From Nemophila menziesii (lineage: Eukaryota > Streptophyta > Magnoliopsida > Boraginales > Hydrophyllaceae): a DNA stretch of 64,000 nucleotides. Below are positions 1 to 10,500 of this stretch, in pieces. Numbering within the stretch: position 1 is the stretch's first letter; every line of letters begins with the position of its first letter. Position numbers and translations under genes: made by a program. The notes beneath the pieces are model-generated. The model did not search any database, was not told where the DNA came from, and saw only the letters and a program-made list of their open reading frames with translations. The stretch lies in NCBI GenBank assembly GCA_029959085.1, contig JARWIR010000005.1:7132501-7196500 (forward strand), read 5' to 3'.

Positions 1-684
1 GATTTGTTCTGATCTTCAAAGAATAGGGAATTATAGAGGCAGCCTGATTTGGGTTCTTCAATTATTGATTAGCAAGCCGGGTTGATGATGATGGTGCAGC
101 TCCGCGGTAATAAAGTGGTGCTAGTATTTGTTGCTTTAGACAAAGGTAATGTATATGCGTGATGTGTGTAAAAAGTGAGATGACAAAACGATTATAATGG
201 TCGGTCGGATCATACCTTAGTATTTTTTTTTTTTTGGTTCAATGATCATACCTTAGTAGGAGTATTGTATATATGACGATGTCGAGGCGCCCCACATAAA
301 ATTGTATTTTGACTTGAGAAGCCATGTCGGTACACATAAAAGAAAATGAGAAGGAAAATCTTATCCAATTCCCATCTTATTTTCATCTATTTAGGCGGTC
401 AGCATCTTTCTGGACGGTCACAATTTTGATCGTTTTCCTCACGAGAAAATTTAATATTCTTGCTGATTAATAAATCATTAAATAATAGATCCTTGATTGA
501 TAATTAGATCGTAGATCTTTTTTCCAAGTTGACTTGAAACAAGGTATCATGTGATATTCATATTGGTTGCCATATATTTTTTCTTAGTAATGTTATAGAT
601 TCTTTTATATTCTTTAATTGATTAGAAATAAAATAAAGTTATAACAAAAAAATAAAAAAATAAATCATTTATCTATTTATATAA
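1..684. other. AT-rich intergenic DNA, no gene seen
   Basis: No open frame, RNA gene or repeat could be recognised here. The last bases (about 677-693) are the left flank and first 6 bp of an old MITE that was later split by the large MULE starting at 694. Confidence 0.5.
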
Positions 685-693
685 TAAAAATAA

Positions 694-760
694 GGGTCAA
701 TGCCCTAAAAAATCAAAATAATATTATACTTGCCCCAAAGAATCATCACTTAATTTATTA
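694..760 (+). repeat. Left terminal inverted repeat of the Pack-MULE
   Basis: Starts GGGTCAATGCCC and continues with an AAAAAATCAAAATAATA stretch. It matches the reverse complement of 9421 downward, and also both ends of the small element at 9758-10055. Confidence 0.8.
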
Positions 761-1010
761 ATACTAAATTACCTATTTGTCCTTTCTCACAACTACAATT
801 TAACAAACAAAAAGAAAAAAAAGAAAAAAACATAACGTTCAAACTGCCTTCTCATTTACACACACAAAAACAAATTGAAGATCACACGAATCTGAATCTA
901 CTAGAATCAAGACGAAGAAGCAAAGGAGTAGAAACAGATTTGGGCTTTAATTCTTGGGTTGAATATGTGATCAATTCTGATTGATGGGATTAGTATTGAA
1001 GCCCAAATTG

Positions 1011-1085
1011 AAGTTGTTCGCTCCGCCATCGATCTGCCCAAATTGAAGTTGCTCGCTCCGCCATCGATCTGCTCAAATTGAAGTA
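1011..1085 (+). repeat. 35-bp direct duplication
   Basis: A unit containing TTCGCTCCGCCATCGATCTG is present twice in direct orientation, followed by a partial third copy ending AAATTGAAG. It lies just upstream of the PABP-derived fragment inside the Pack-MULE. Function unknown. Confidence 0.8.
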
Positions 1086-1179
1086 ACTAGAGGACGAGAA
1101 TTTCTGCATAAACGATTACTTTGTTCGTGTCGGTTCTTCTTCGTGTTGCCTTCTGTCCAGGTGCGAGTCTTAAACATGG

Positions 1180-1630
1180 TAATTATGCAAAGGGATTATT
1201 GAAATGCTTTGAATTTTTTAACTTTGAGAATGTTGATGATGCGGCCAAAGTAGTTGAATCTTTGTTGGAACTGTTTGTTGGAAAAGCTCAGAAGAATTCA
1301 GAAAGGAAACAAGAATTGAGAATCGGTTTGAGTAGAGTGTTAAGGAAGTTGCTGATAAGTCTCAGGGACTGAACCTCTATATTAAGAACATACATGATAG
1401 TATTGATGATAAAAAAAACTCAAGGAATTGTTCAATCCTTTGGTGTTGTAACCTCTTGCAAGGTTTATGAAATCTCTGAGGTTTTGTGATATGTTTGTTT
1501 TCGAATTATAGTGAGTAAAATTTGAGCAGGTTATGTGAGATCCTCAAGGTGTAAGCAAATGATCAAGGTTTGTTGCATTCTCAAGTCCAAAAGAAGCATC
1601 TAAAGCAGTAAGTTTCTGCTTTCTTTTGTG
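1180..1630 (+). pseudogene. Captured poly(A)-binding protein fragment (RRM3-RRM4 junction)
   Basis: Residues readable on plus include CFEFFNFENVDDAAKVVESL (about 1204-1265), VGKAQKNSERKQEL (about 1279-1320), then NLYIKNIHDSIDD after a frame change and, at about 1533-1615, DPQGVSK followed by FVAFSSPKEASKAV with in-frame stops. These are the end of the third RNA-recognition motif, the linker (VGKAQKKSERxxEL) and the RNP motifs of the fourth in plant cytoplasmic poly(A)-binding proteins. The copy has several frameshifts and stop codons, so it encodes no working protein. An 83-residue open frame from 1121 covers only part of it. It is the leftmost captured gene piece in the Pack-MULE and is on the same strand as the threonyl-tRNA synthetase piece. 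Confidence 0.75.
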
Positions 1631-1901
1631 AAATCTTTATTGTATATATTAAAGAAAACCCGATGATGGGATGAATCCCATTGACCCGAGTGATGGAATG
1701 AATTAAGAAAAATTATCGTCAATTTAGTCTTAAATCATAAACTCTTAGGTGATCCTGCTTTCAAATCCAAAATTGGATTAAAGTGAGTATAATTTTGATG
1801 TGATGAATCCCATTGACCAAAGTTATTTTCTTCTTCTTATAATATGAGATAAGGGTAAAACTTTTATACCTTAAATTCACATGTTTGCATCTTTTCTTCA
1901 G

Positions 1902-2309
1902 GCAAAAATATCATTTTATCAATGCTCTTTGTGGATATTGATACAAGTGATTGAACAATCCAAAAAAAGGTGATGACTTAAATGTTACTTATGTATATGA
2001 TTAAATTTTAAATGTTGCTAATAATTTGAATGAATATATTAGGTACGAGAGGCTCAATTAGCATAGTACAACTATATTTTGGTTGTGGGTGAGAAGGAAG
2101 CTAAATCTGGAGAGGTTAGTTAGTTAGTTGAGAAGCTATTATTTATTATTTTATATGTATTTGCAATTCAGTCCCTAATTCTGTTTTTTAAAATTTGTTT
2201 TTGATTATTTTAGGTTCATGTGCATGTGCAAAACAAAGCAGCTCATTCAGTCATGAGTATTGACAAGATACTCGCACATTTTAAGGAGGAAGTTGGAGCT
2301 TTTCATTAA
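1902..2309 (+). pseudogene. Captured threonyl-tRNA synthetase C-terminal fragment (anticodon-binding domain)
   Basis: Three exon-like blocks with GT/AG borders read as one C-terminus: 1902-1969 (FVDIDTSD, stop, TIQKK), 2043-2114 (VREAQLA, stop, YNYILVVGEKEAKSGE) and 2214-2309 (VHVHVQNKAAHSVMSIDKIL, ending at a TAA). The REAQLAQYNYILVVGE block is diagnostic of the anticodon-binding domain of threonyl-tRNA synthetase. Two in-frame stops show that it is dead. The natural stop codon and two introns are kept, so the 3' end of a genomic locus was captured. Identification is from remembered family sequence; orientation and splice borders are read directly. Confidence 0.75.
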
Positions 2310-2807
2310 GCTACTATAACTAACCCTACCAGTTATACTACATACTCCTTGAATTGGAAGTGGTTTTTTTTAACATTTTGAATGTCTGATTATTTTTTAA
2401 TATTAAAATTATGATTGAATATTTACAAGTTTTGATACTTGAAAGTCTCAACCGTGAAATTAAACTAAAGATGGCTTTTTGTATAATGATACACTTTTGA
2501 GTTTTATGAGCATTGATTAAGCTCATCTCAAATCGTGGCGGATCATCAAAACATTAAAGACTACATATAAAGTTCAAGCATATGATAAAGAATGTAATTT
2601 GAATTATTTAATATAATGTGTATTATCTATCTTGTTCTGATAAAATATACTAGTAAACTGAATTGCTTTAACTTTATCATCTTACTAAACTCACATACAA
2701 CACAACAAAATTAGATCTACATAATGATTATTCTAGTTAAGTTAACAAAAATAAAGAGTATTGGTTTTTAAAATCAACTATTTCTTGCCATTCTAATTAC
2801 GTACAAA

Positions 2808-5335
2808 AGATTCCCATCAACCGAATTGAGTCCCATCACCCAATTGAGTCCCATCACCATCGATGATTTTGCAATGATTCCCATCACCATTGTTGGTTCC
2901 CATCACCCCCTATGATTTCCATCACCCTAATTGAGTCTTATCACTACAATTGAGTCTCATCACCAATAATGATTTGAGTCTCATCACCCTTGTTTTTTCT
3001 CATCACCCCAGTTTAGTCCCATCACCCAATTGATTCCCATCACCAACAATTATTTCCCATCACCCTTGTTGGTTCCCATCACCATTTTTGTTCCCATCAC
3101 CCCAATTGAGTCTTATCACCGCAATTGAGTCCCATCACCCCAATTTAGTCCCATCACCCCAATTGATTCCCATCACCAACAATTATTTCCCATCATCCTT
3201 ATTGGGTCCCATCCCGCCGAAAATTCCCATCACCGAATTGAGTCCCGTCACCCAATTGAGTCCCATCACCATCGATGATTTTGCAATGATTCCCATTACC
3301 ATTGTTGGTTCCCATCACCCCCTATGATTCTCATCACCCTAATTGAGTCTTATCACTACAATTGAGTCCCATCACCAATAATGATTAGAGTCTCATCACC
3401 CTTGTTTGTTCTTATCACCCCAGTTTAGTCCCATCACCCAATTGATTCCTATCACCAACAATTATTTTCCATCACCCTTGTTGGTTCCCATCACCCCAAT
3501 TGAGTCTTATCACCGCAAATGAGTCCCATCACCCCAATTTAGTCCCATCACGCCAATTGATTCCCATCACCAACAATTATTTCCCATCATCCTTGTTGGG
3601 TCCCATCCCGCCGAAAATTCCCATCAACCGAATCGAGTCTTGCACCCAATTGAGTCCCATCACCATCGATGATTTTGCAATGATTCCCATCACCATTGTT
3701 GGTTCCCATCACCCCCTATGATTCCCATCACCCTAATTGAGTCTTGTCACTACAATTGAGTCCCATTACCAATAATGATTTGAGTCTCATCACCCTTGTT
3801 TGTTCTCATCACTCTAGTTTAGTCCCATCACGCCAATTGATTCCCATCACCAACAATTATTTCCCATCACCCTTGTTGGGTCCCATCCCGCCGAAAATTC
3901 CCATCAACCGAATTGAGTCCCGTCACCCAATTGAGTCCCATTACCATCGATGATTTTGCAATGATTCCCATCACCATTGTTGGTTCCCATCACCCCCTAT
4001 GATTCCCATCACCCTAATTGAGTCTTGTCACTACAATTGAGTCCCATCACCAATAATGATTTGAGTCTCATCACCCTTGTTTGTTCTCATCACTCTATTT
4101 TAGTCCCATCACTCAATTGATTCCCATCACCAACAATTATTTCCCATCACCCTTGTTGGTTCCCATCACCATTTTTGGTTCCCATCAACCCAATTGAGTC
4201 TTATCACCGCAATTGAGTCCCATCACGCCAATTGATTCCCATTACCAACAATTATTTCCCATCATCCTTGTTGGGTCCCATCCCACCGAAAATTCCCATC
4301 AACCGAATTGAGTCCCATCACCCAATTGAGTCCCATCACCATCGATGATTTTGCAATGATTCCCATCACCATTGTTGGTTCCCATCACCCCCTATGATTC
4401 CCATCACCCTAATTGAGTCTTATCACTACAATTGAGTCACATCACCAATAATGATTTGAGTCTCATCACCCTTGTTTTTTCTCATCACCCCAGTTTAGTC
4501 CCATCACCCAATTGATTCCCATCACCAACAATTATTTCCCATCACCCTTGTTGGTTCCCATCACCATTTTTGGTTCCCATCACCCCAATTGAGTCCCATC
4601 ACCCCAATTTAGTCCCATTACCCCAATTGATTCCCATCACCAACAATTATTTCCCATCATCCTTGTTGGGTCCCATCCCGTCGAAAATTCCCATCAACCG
4701 AATTGAGTCCCGTCACCCAATTGAGTCCCATCACCATCGATGATTTTGCAATGATTCCCATCACCATTGTTGGTTCCCATCACCCCTATGATTCCCATCA
4801 CCCTAATTGAGTCTTGTCACTACAATTGAGTCCCATCACCAATAATGATTTGAGTCTCATCACCTTTGTTTGTTCTCATCACCCCAGTTTAGTCCCATCA
4901 CCCAATTGATTCCCATCACCAACAATTATTTTCCATCACCCTTTATGGTTCCCATCACCATTTTTGGTTCCCATCACCCCAATTGAGTCTTATCACCGCA
5001 ATTGAGTCCCATCACCCCAATTTAGTCCCATCACCCCCGATTGATTCCCATCACCAACTATTATTTCCCATCATCCTTGTTGGGTCCCATCCCGCCGAAA
5101 AATCCCATCAACCGAATCGAGTCCCGTCACCCAATTGAGTCCCATCACCATCGATGATTTTGCAATGATTCCCATCACCCCTATGATTTCCATCACCCCA
5201 ATTGAGTCTTATCACTGCAATTGAGTCCCATCACCAATAATGATTTGAGTCCCATCACCCCAATTGATTCTCATCACCAACAATTATTTCCCATCACCCT
5301 TGTTAGTTCCCATCACCATTGTTGGTTCCCATATC
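2808..5335. repeat. Two-level tandem array: ~10/20-bp TCCCATCACC motif in ~395-bp higher-order units
   Basis: The whole stretch is built from a roughly 19-20-bp monomer of the form TCCCATCACCCCAATTGAG with variants. The monomers are arranged in a longer repeat: the marker CATCGATGATTTTGCAATG occurs at 2858, 3270, 3664, 3945, 4340, 4735 and 5139, giving spacings of 412, 394, 281, 395, 395 and 404 bp. That means seven higher-order copies, one shortened by about 115 bp. The array is fully inside the Pack-MULE. Open frames of 69-79 codons through it are a by-product of the period and have no coding look. Confidence 0.9.
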
Positions 5336-5389
5336 GACTTTTTAGGTCGATATTAATTTGATTTTAACATGTGTATATGCAAAGGGACT

Positions 5390-5540
5390 ATATCGCGCTG
5401 ATGGGACTCCATCGCGCTGATAGGACCCTTTGCGGTGATGGGACTTATCGCGGGGATGGGATTCATCGGGTTATGAGATCATCGATGATGGGAATTCATT
5501 GTGGTGATGGGACTGACTCGTTGCTGATGGATTATTTACT
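5390..5540. repeat. Opposite-strand copies of the satellite motif
   Basis: Immediately right of the array the same core appears in reverse orientation (GATGGGACT, GTGATGGGAC, GATGGGATTC and similar, about nine times). This suggests an inverted or flanking remnant of the array. Confidence 0.6.
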
Positions 5541-6180
5541 AAATTAAGCCAAGGTAAATTTAGACAGAGAAATTAGACAAGGTAAATTACTAAATAAGAT
5601 AAGAAAAGATTTCAGATCCTACATGATTCAACTTTTATTTACAAAACAAATAAACCCAATCCAAACAAAATATCATATTGTTATTCCCACAAACATAAAA
5701 AGCCTGGACCATTTTGAATACTTGAAAAGCACTAAAAATCCATCAAATATTATATAAACTTCTCCTGCAGGCTACAGCTATATCAAAAAACATCACTGGA
5801 GGGTATAGACATAACTCCATATACCCTTTGCGAAAGCTATTTTTCACATCTCCACATTTAAACCCTTATCTTCTTGGTGTAATATTCTGATCTCACATGC
5901 GTTTTGCCCAGGAACTAAAATGAAAAGTCAAACTTTAAATCATTTTTTAATTTAAACTAATATGAATGTAGAAACCTACCTTTACTGATTTTTCAACCAG
6001 ATTTGAAGAATAAGACACGTACATAATTCTTCTGTTTTGGAACTGAAGGATGTTCACATTCATAATTATATAAACATAAATAATTTCTCAGATATATATT
6101 AACAAATAAAAATTGCACAAGCAAAATAAATGCTTGGGTAATAAATACCTTACTAAAGCAGTAAAAGGATTGGTTTATTA
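5541..6180. other. Pack-MULE interior, probable 3' part of the DUF1664 piece
   Basis: AT-rich sequence with exon-like islands on minus near 5760-5910 that could be later exons of the DUF1664-derived fragment. I could not align them securely. Confidence 0.3.
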
Positions 6181-6184
6181 CTAC

Positions 6185-6750
6185 CTTACTGATTTCTTGT
6201 AATTGTTGCCATACCATGTTCAGTAACATACATAAGGTCCGAGAAACAATGATACTTAATTAATTAATAAAACTAAAAGTGAGTGTAAGTTTTACCTTCC
6301 ACCACATGTACCCATAGCCCAAGGCTCTTATAGTAGCAGCGGGCGGGGATCAAGAGATTCACATAATTACCTGTCAAGAAAAAAGAAAAAACAGTATTTA
6401 CGGAAACTACAGGGACTAACTGTGCAATTAACTTCTCAAACCCTTTCACAAAAACCTGTCATTTGATCATATAAATTAAGTAGTCTTCAATAGAAAAAGT
6501 ATTTCATTTACAGTCTATATTTTAATTAGAATCCACAGATCATTAGATTTTAGCAGAAAGTAATATTTTTGCTGAATCAAACTATGTCGCAATAATCAAC
6601 TCGAGTTTATATAAACACAAGTACCGTTTAAAACAGAAATAAATTGTCTAAACTTGTAAATATTCAATCATAATTTTAATATTAAGATATATGCTAAATA
6701 AATAGTACCTGAAGCTCGGCTAACACTCATAAGCAATGTTCCCGTGTATC
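6185..6750 (-). pseudogene. Captured fragment of a DUF1664-family gene
   Basis: Three minus-strand exon-like blocks match the plant DUF1664 family. 6709-6750 reads GYTGTLLMS then, after a frame change, LAELQ. 6296-6370 reads VNLLIP and, in a shifted frame, RALGYGYMWWK. About 6185-6245 reads SDLMYVTEHGMATITRN. The ALGYGYMWWKG...SDLMYVT segment is the hallmark of this family, whose members have an N-terminal hydrophobic segment and a coiled coil and have no assigned role that I know. Splice borders remain at 6750/6709 and 6370/6296. Frame changes and a stop inside the blocks make it non-functional. Confidence 0.65.
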
Positions 6751-6778
6751 CTGTAAATAAAAACACACATACATCATA

Positions 6779-6897
6779 CGAATCCCATCACCGGTTTAAT
6801 GGGATGAATCCATTACATGAATCCTATTACCAAGTTAATGGGATGAATCTATCACATGAATCCCATCACAGGGTCAATGGGATGAATCTATCACATT
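6779..6897. repeat. ~39-bp direct repeat, three units, with the CCCATCAC core
   Basis: Three units of the pattern ATGAATCCCATCAC...TTAATGGGATGAATC lie in tandem. They contain the satellite core in both orientations, so the motif is spread through the Pack-MULE and not confined to the big array. Confidence 0.7.
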
Positions 6898-7129
6898 GTA
6901 ATTGAAATTCACAAAAAATTAATTTACATAGCCTATTCTTTACCATCACTTTTTATAGCTATTGAAAAAAAATCCAACGATCATATTTATTGTAAAATTA
7001 GTGTACAAACTGTAAAAGTTTATAGATTAGCTTGAAACTAAATCATGCTTTTGTTTGCTAAAAGTTTGATTTTCTAATGAAAGTAAAGAGTAAAGACCAG
7101 TAATTCTTTGATTTTATTTTTCTTTATCG

Positions 7130-7503
7130 CTCTATAAAAAGCATCTAAAAACCCTATCTATTTGTAATATCGATACATTATCCACCATTTCTATTATTTT
7201 TTGATCACATAGTGAAAATGCTTCTTCTCCCATTATTAGTACTTCTAAAGCTTCTTTGTATTTTCCTTTTTTTATTAGCCCTTTTGCGTTTGTGTGTAGC
7301 ATTAAACCCATCATTATTGCCCTGTCATTGAATAAATGTGATAGTTTAGATCTATTTCATGTTTTCTTAAGCTCGTATTAATACCTTTGGTCAGTTTCGG
7401 TACCCATGTTAACTTTTTGACCACTTTGATTGTTGAGTTCCATGTTAAAGTCTTCGAGAGGTATTGACCCATCTGCGTGTCTTTCAGACAATGAAGATAC
7501 TGT
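7130..7503 (-). pseudogene. Captured fragment of a NUB1-like (NEDD8 ultimate buster) gene
   Basis: Two minus-strand exons join cleanly. 7385-7503 reads TVSSLSERHADGSIPLEDFN then MELNNQSGQKVNMGTETDQ and ends at a GTATTA donor. 7132-7321 follows an AG acceptor and reads RAIMMGLMLHTNAKGLIKKG then KYKEALEVLIMGEEAFSLCD and EMVDNVSILQID. I recognise this as the helical/TPR-like region of plant NUB1-type proteins (ubiquitin-like and UBA domain proteins linked to NEDD8 turnover), from memory. Both blocks are still open, so this is the best preserved of the captured pieces. The frame closes soon after at FRCFL, where relatives continue, and no flanking domains are present. Confidence 0.6.
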
Positions 7504-8236
7504 CTGAAAATTAACCATGGGGAGAAGTTAAGTAATTACACAAAACCTTTGTAATTCATGAAAAATATATATATGTTAATAGAATATATGAACAATTGAG
7601 GAATTAATAACATTTAATACACCAATTAAATCTCGTATTTGATTCAGCGAAACAAAGAATGAAGAATCTGATTGCTAAGATACAATTTAACGCAAAAAAT
7701 CATGTTGATCATACTCTTTTTACACTCAATTCTATTTAAATTACCGAGAAAATGAGATGGATTAGCTTGAAATAAAATGAATTTGAACAGGAAGAATCCG
7801 AAATTACAATCGCAAAGCCTTGAATCGCTTTTTCGTTGATTCACCACCGTACACATTAACCATCTGCAACAATGAAAAAAAAATACTGAAAATGCGAGAA
7901 AGAATAAACCTTTATCTGATGAAAAGTAAAAGCGAGAACGAAGAAATCAAGCTTCGGCCATTGAAAGAGGAAGCGTGGAGAGAGGAAGCACGGCCATGAA
8001 GATATGAAGATTATTGGATAGAGAGAGAGACAGAACTGTATACATAAGAATAAACTCTATTGGAAGTTCATCTGCATTATATAAATCCCATCACTAGATA
8101 AATTGCCATTACCTGGATTAATCCCATCACATACCAAATTAAAATAGCTAAATACCTGCATTATATTACACTCCACTGCCTATATTAATACAGATGAGAC
8201 CTTTAAACTTGCTTTTAATAATAAATAATAATATAT
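7504..8236. other. Pack-MULE interior without a recognised gene
   Basis: AT-rich. It contains a minus-strand 70-codon frame (7644-7856) and a short Met-initiated frame at about 7862 downward; neither resembles a known family. Further TCCCATCAC motifs occur at about 8086-8150. Confidence 0.3.
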
Positions 8237-8312
8237 TAACCTCGCCAAGTGTCATGCGATGCTTGGAGTCTTGAGTAGCTACTTCTTGTTGAAGATTGTG
8301 CAGTTTCCCATC
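8237..8312 (-). pseudogene. Exon-like block of an unidentified captured gene
   Basis: On minus, between an AG-type border and a GAG/GTTAAT donor-like border, the frame reads IDGKLHNLQQEVATQDSKHR then MTLGE, a charged, probably helical segment. I do not recognise the family. Its strand matches the neighbouring NUB1-like and SNF2 pieces, so it may belong to either. Confidence 0.35.
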
Positions 8313-8737
8313 AATCTTGAATCAAAATAAAAAGAATATTAGCGAGAAATTCTCTCATATATAAGATGAAATTTATTAATTTAGTTGCGTACTTGTTTTC
8401 TAGATCAACTAATTGTGTACACGAACTTTAAAATAAAGAGAGAAGAGAATATACTTCAGGAAACAATGGGCTTGATTTAGCAACACATATGATCCAAACT
8501 CCAAACTAAATTAAAAATACTAATCACGAAACAAAATCAACTAACGTATAAAATCCCATGACACATATAAATCCCATCAACTAAATAAACGCTAAATGGA
8601 CTCTTTTGATTATTCATTATCATCGTCTTTTGGTTCTTCATTATCATCTCCTGAGTGAACATCAATTTCCACAAATTATACCAGAAATCAAACATAAATT
8701 AATGTAATAGCAAATGAAAATTAAAAAAAACAAGCCT

Positions 8738-8782
8738 TACTAAGACTTTAGCTTTTGTTCGACGAAGAAGAAACGGCATAAC
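8738..8782 (-). pseudogene. Captured SNF2-helicase exon fragment (MOT1/BTAF1-like)
   Basis: After a TGTCAG acceptor the minus strand reads VMPFLLRRTKAKVL, which matches the VMPFLLRRTKxEVL segment at the start of the C-terminal helicase lobe of SNF2 ATPases, closest in memory to MOT1/BTAF1. Only about 15 codons are present. Its short length limits how precisely the donor gene can be named. Confidence 0.5.
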
Positions 8783-8783
8783 C

Positions 8784-9339
8784 TGACATCACTAAAGGTC
8801 TCGAAACATGATTATCCAAATTTGACATCATTACAAAGACGCATCATGATTCTACAATTCTTGTATCATGATTATCCAGCTTTTAATTTGTAGGCATAAC
8901 CTGACATCATTACTTTCTAGATGTCGAAATACTGATCCATTAAATAACAAATTAATCATGATTATCAAAATTACAAATTGAATTGTAATTACAAACCTGA
9001 TCCATTAAATTTAAAGGTCTCGAAATACTTTCTAGATTGAATTGTAGAATCATGATTATCCAAATTTGATGAAGCGCTACAATACTTCGACCTTCTTCGA
9101 TTTCTTAGATGAACCATGGTGATGAACGGAGGGGTCGCGGTCTTCTTCGATCGGAGGGAAATGTGTTCTTAGATGGAGAAAAATGGAGTTTTAATGGGAT
9201 GGGTTGTGGTGGATTGCTGATTTAATTTGGGGTTGTGAACGAAAAGAAAAATAGAAATTGGTATATATATTAAATAGTTTGTAATATAGAAAATAAGTAA
9301 GGGTAGTTTAGTCAAATAGGCTATTAAATAATTAAGTTC
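8784..9339. other. Pack-MULE right subterminal region
   Basis: Contains several dispersed short direct repeats (ATCATGATTATCCAAATTTG and CTCGAAATACTTTCTAG variants) and a 5' UTR-like purine/pyrimidine stretch at 9090-9200. No recognisable gene. Confidence 0.4.
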
Positions 9340-9421
9340 ATGATTTTATTGGGCAGATTTTTTTGTCTTGATTTAATTGAGCATAAAAAATTATTAGTTT
9401 GATTTTTTGGGTCATTTTCCC
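9340..9421 (-). repeat. Right terminal inverted repeat of the Pack-MULE
   Basis: Reads inward as GGGAAAATGACCCAAAAAAT and pairs imperfectly with 694-760. The second copy of the 9-bp target duplication follows at 9422-9430. Confidence 0.8.
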
Positions 9422-9424
9422 TAA

Positions 9425-9538
9425 AAATAATGTAAGGTATCACTTAAAAATCATCCATGTAGATTTGGAATTACCCAAAATCTATATCATGAGTGATTTT
9501 TAGGTAATTGTTTTTTAGGTGATACCCAAACATTACTC
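9425..9538. mobile_element. Old MULE-type MITE, interrupted by the Pack-MULE
   Basis: The ends (TAATGTAAGGTATCAC inward; right end read inward GAGTAATGTTTGGGTATCAC) match the elements at 36768-36958 and 38122-38299. Its right flank ATGTAATAA (9539-9547) pairs with ATATAATAA, found left of the Pack-MULE at 679-687. The Pack-MULE therefore landed 6 bp inside this MITE. Confidence 0.65.
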
Positions 9539-9757
9539 ATGTAATAAAGTATAATGATAGACAAGAAACAGCTAAAATTTATCTAGAAAAAAAAAACAAT
9601 CTAGATTTAGCTAAGTATTGTGATTTATTTAAATTTGAACTATAAAACCTCTTTATTTATGATTCATTTTCCATAACTTATTACAAAAATCAAACTTTAC
9701 CTTTTTATCTGAGTTTTTTTATTTCTTAATGCATTTTTTTCTTATTCTTTTTATTAA

Positions 9758-10055
9758 GGGTTAATATCCTAAAAAATCAAAATAATATTATACTTGCCCC
9801 AAAGAATCATCCATTAACTTACTATTATAAGATTACATATTTACCCTTACACCATAAGAACTATTCCCGTCACGGACGATTCCCGTCACCCGACGTATCA
9901 CGTCAACGCGACGAATAATGTATAACATAAGTAGGGATTGTATAGTCAAATAATGTATAAAATAATTCAGTTGGTGATTCTATTGGGCAGAAATTTTGTC
10001 ATTGATGTTATTGGGCTGAAAATAATATTATTTTGATTTTTTGGGTCATTTTCCT
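9758..10055. mobile_element. 298-bp MITE of the same family as the Pack-MULE
   Basis: Starts GGGTTAATATCC and shares AAAAAATCAAAATAATATTA plus a TATACTTGCCCCAAAGAATC stretch with the Pack-MULE left end. Its right end carries the same GGGTCATTTTCC terminus. Flanks TTTTATTAA (9749-9757) and TTTTATCAA (10056-10064) form a 9-bp duplication with one mismatch. The interior has two ATTCCCGTCAC motifs, the core of the big array at 2808-5335. Confidence 0.8.
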
Positions 10056-10274
10056 TTTTATCAAATGTATTTTGAACAAATTTCGAAAGTTGTTTTAGAT
10101 GTACAAAAATTATAGTGGAAATTAATCAATTTTTATAATATTAAACTATTTTCTGCATAGTATATATGGATATGGTCACCTCAAACACAAGTTATATTAA
10201 ATATATAAAAAGAAGATAAAAAGAAGATCAATGATTGATCTTCTCATGTGATATTTGACTTTCGTTACGCATTT

Positions 10275-10500
10275 TAGTGCCGGTTTGGAAGTGTTTTTTT
10301 GAGAAGCACTTAAAAGTGTTTTTAGCATTTTAAAAGTTTTTTTTACCTTGAAAAACACTTTTCTGAGAAGCACCAAATATGTGCTTCTTGAAAAAAGTAC
10401 TTTCAATAATTTTAGATTTCAAAATTATTTTTAATAATTTTTTAAAATTTTAAATTTTATTCTAAAGGCGCTTTTTTACTCTAAAATAAACACTTCCTAA
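10275..10500. mobile_element. Tourist-like MITE (GTGCCNGTTTGGAAGTG family), right end worn
   Basis: The left end TTA/GTGCCGGTTTGGAAGTG and body (AGAAGCACTTAAAAGTG, TTTTATTCTAAA) match the copies at 11094-11324, 35653-35886, 38305-38708 and 56475-56712. The right terminus is incomplete (CACTTCCTAACA). Confidence 0.6.

Larger units (their letters stand above)
694..9421. mobile_element. 8.7-kb non-autonomous Mutator-like element (Pack-MULE) with captured gene pieces and an internal satellite
   Basis: The element is bounded by a perfect 9-bp target-site duplication, TAAAAATAA, at 685-693 and 9422-9430, the length typical of Mutator-like elements. The termini are imperfect inverted repeats: the left begins GGGTCAATGCCCTAAAAAAT and the right, read inward, GGGAAAATGACCCAAAAAAT, with similarity continuing for about 40-70 bp. 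No transposase frame is visible, so it must have moved in trans. Inside are decayed, intron-bearing fragments of at least five unrelated host genes (PABP and threonyl-tRNA synthetase on plus; DUF1664, NUB1-like and SNF2 helicase on minus) and a 2.5-kb tandem array. Retained introns show that the captured material was genomic DNA, not cDNA. All fragments carry stops or frameshifts. The boundaries rest on direct reading of the duplication and termini; the fragment identities rest on remembered family sequences. Confidence 0.85.

Noticed and set aside
3088..3953. Open frames of 69-79 codons within the tandem array
   Set aside because: They arise from the repeat period lacking stops in one frame and show no start context or protein family.
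2808..5335. CRISPR-like array of short repeats and spacers
   Set aside because: Units are degenerate, have no constant-length unique spacers, and sit in plant DNA inside a transposon with a second-level period. It is a satellite.
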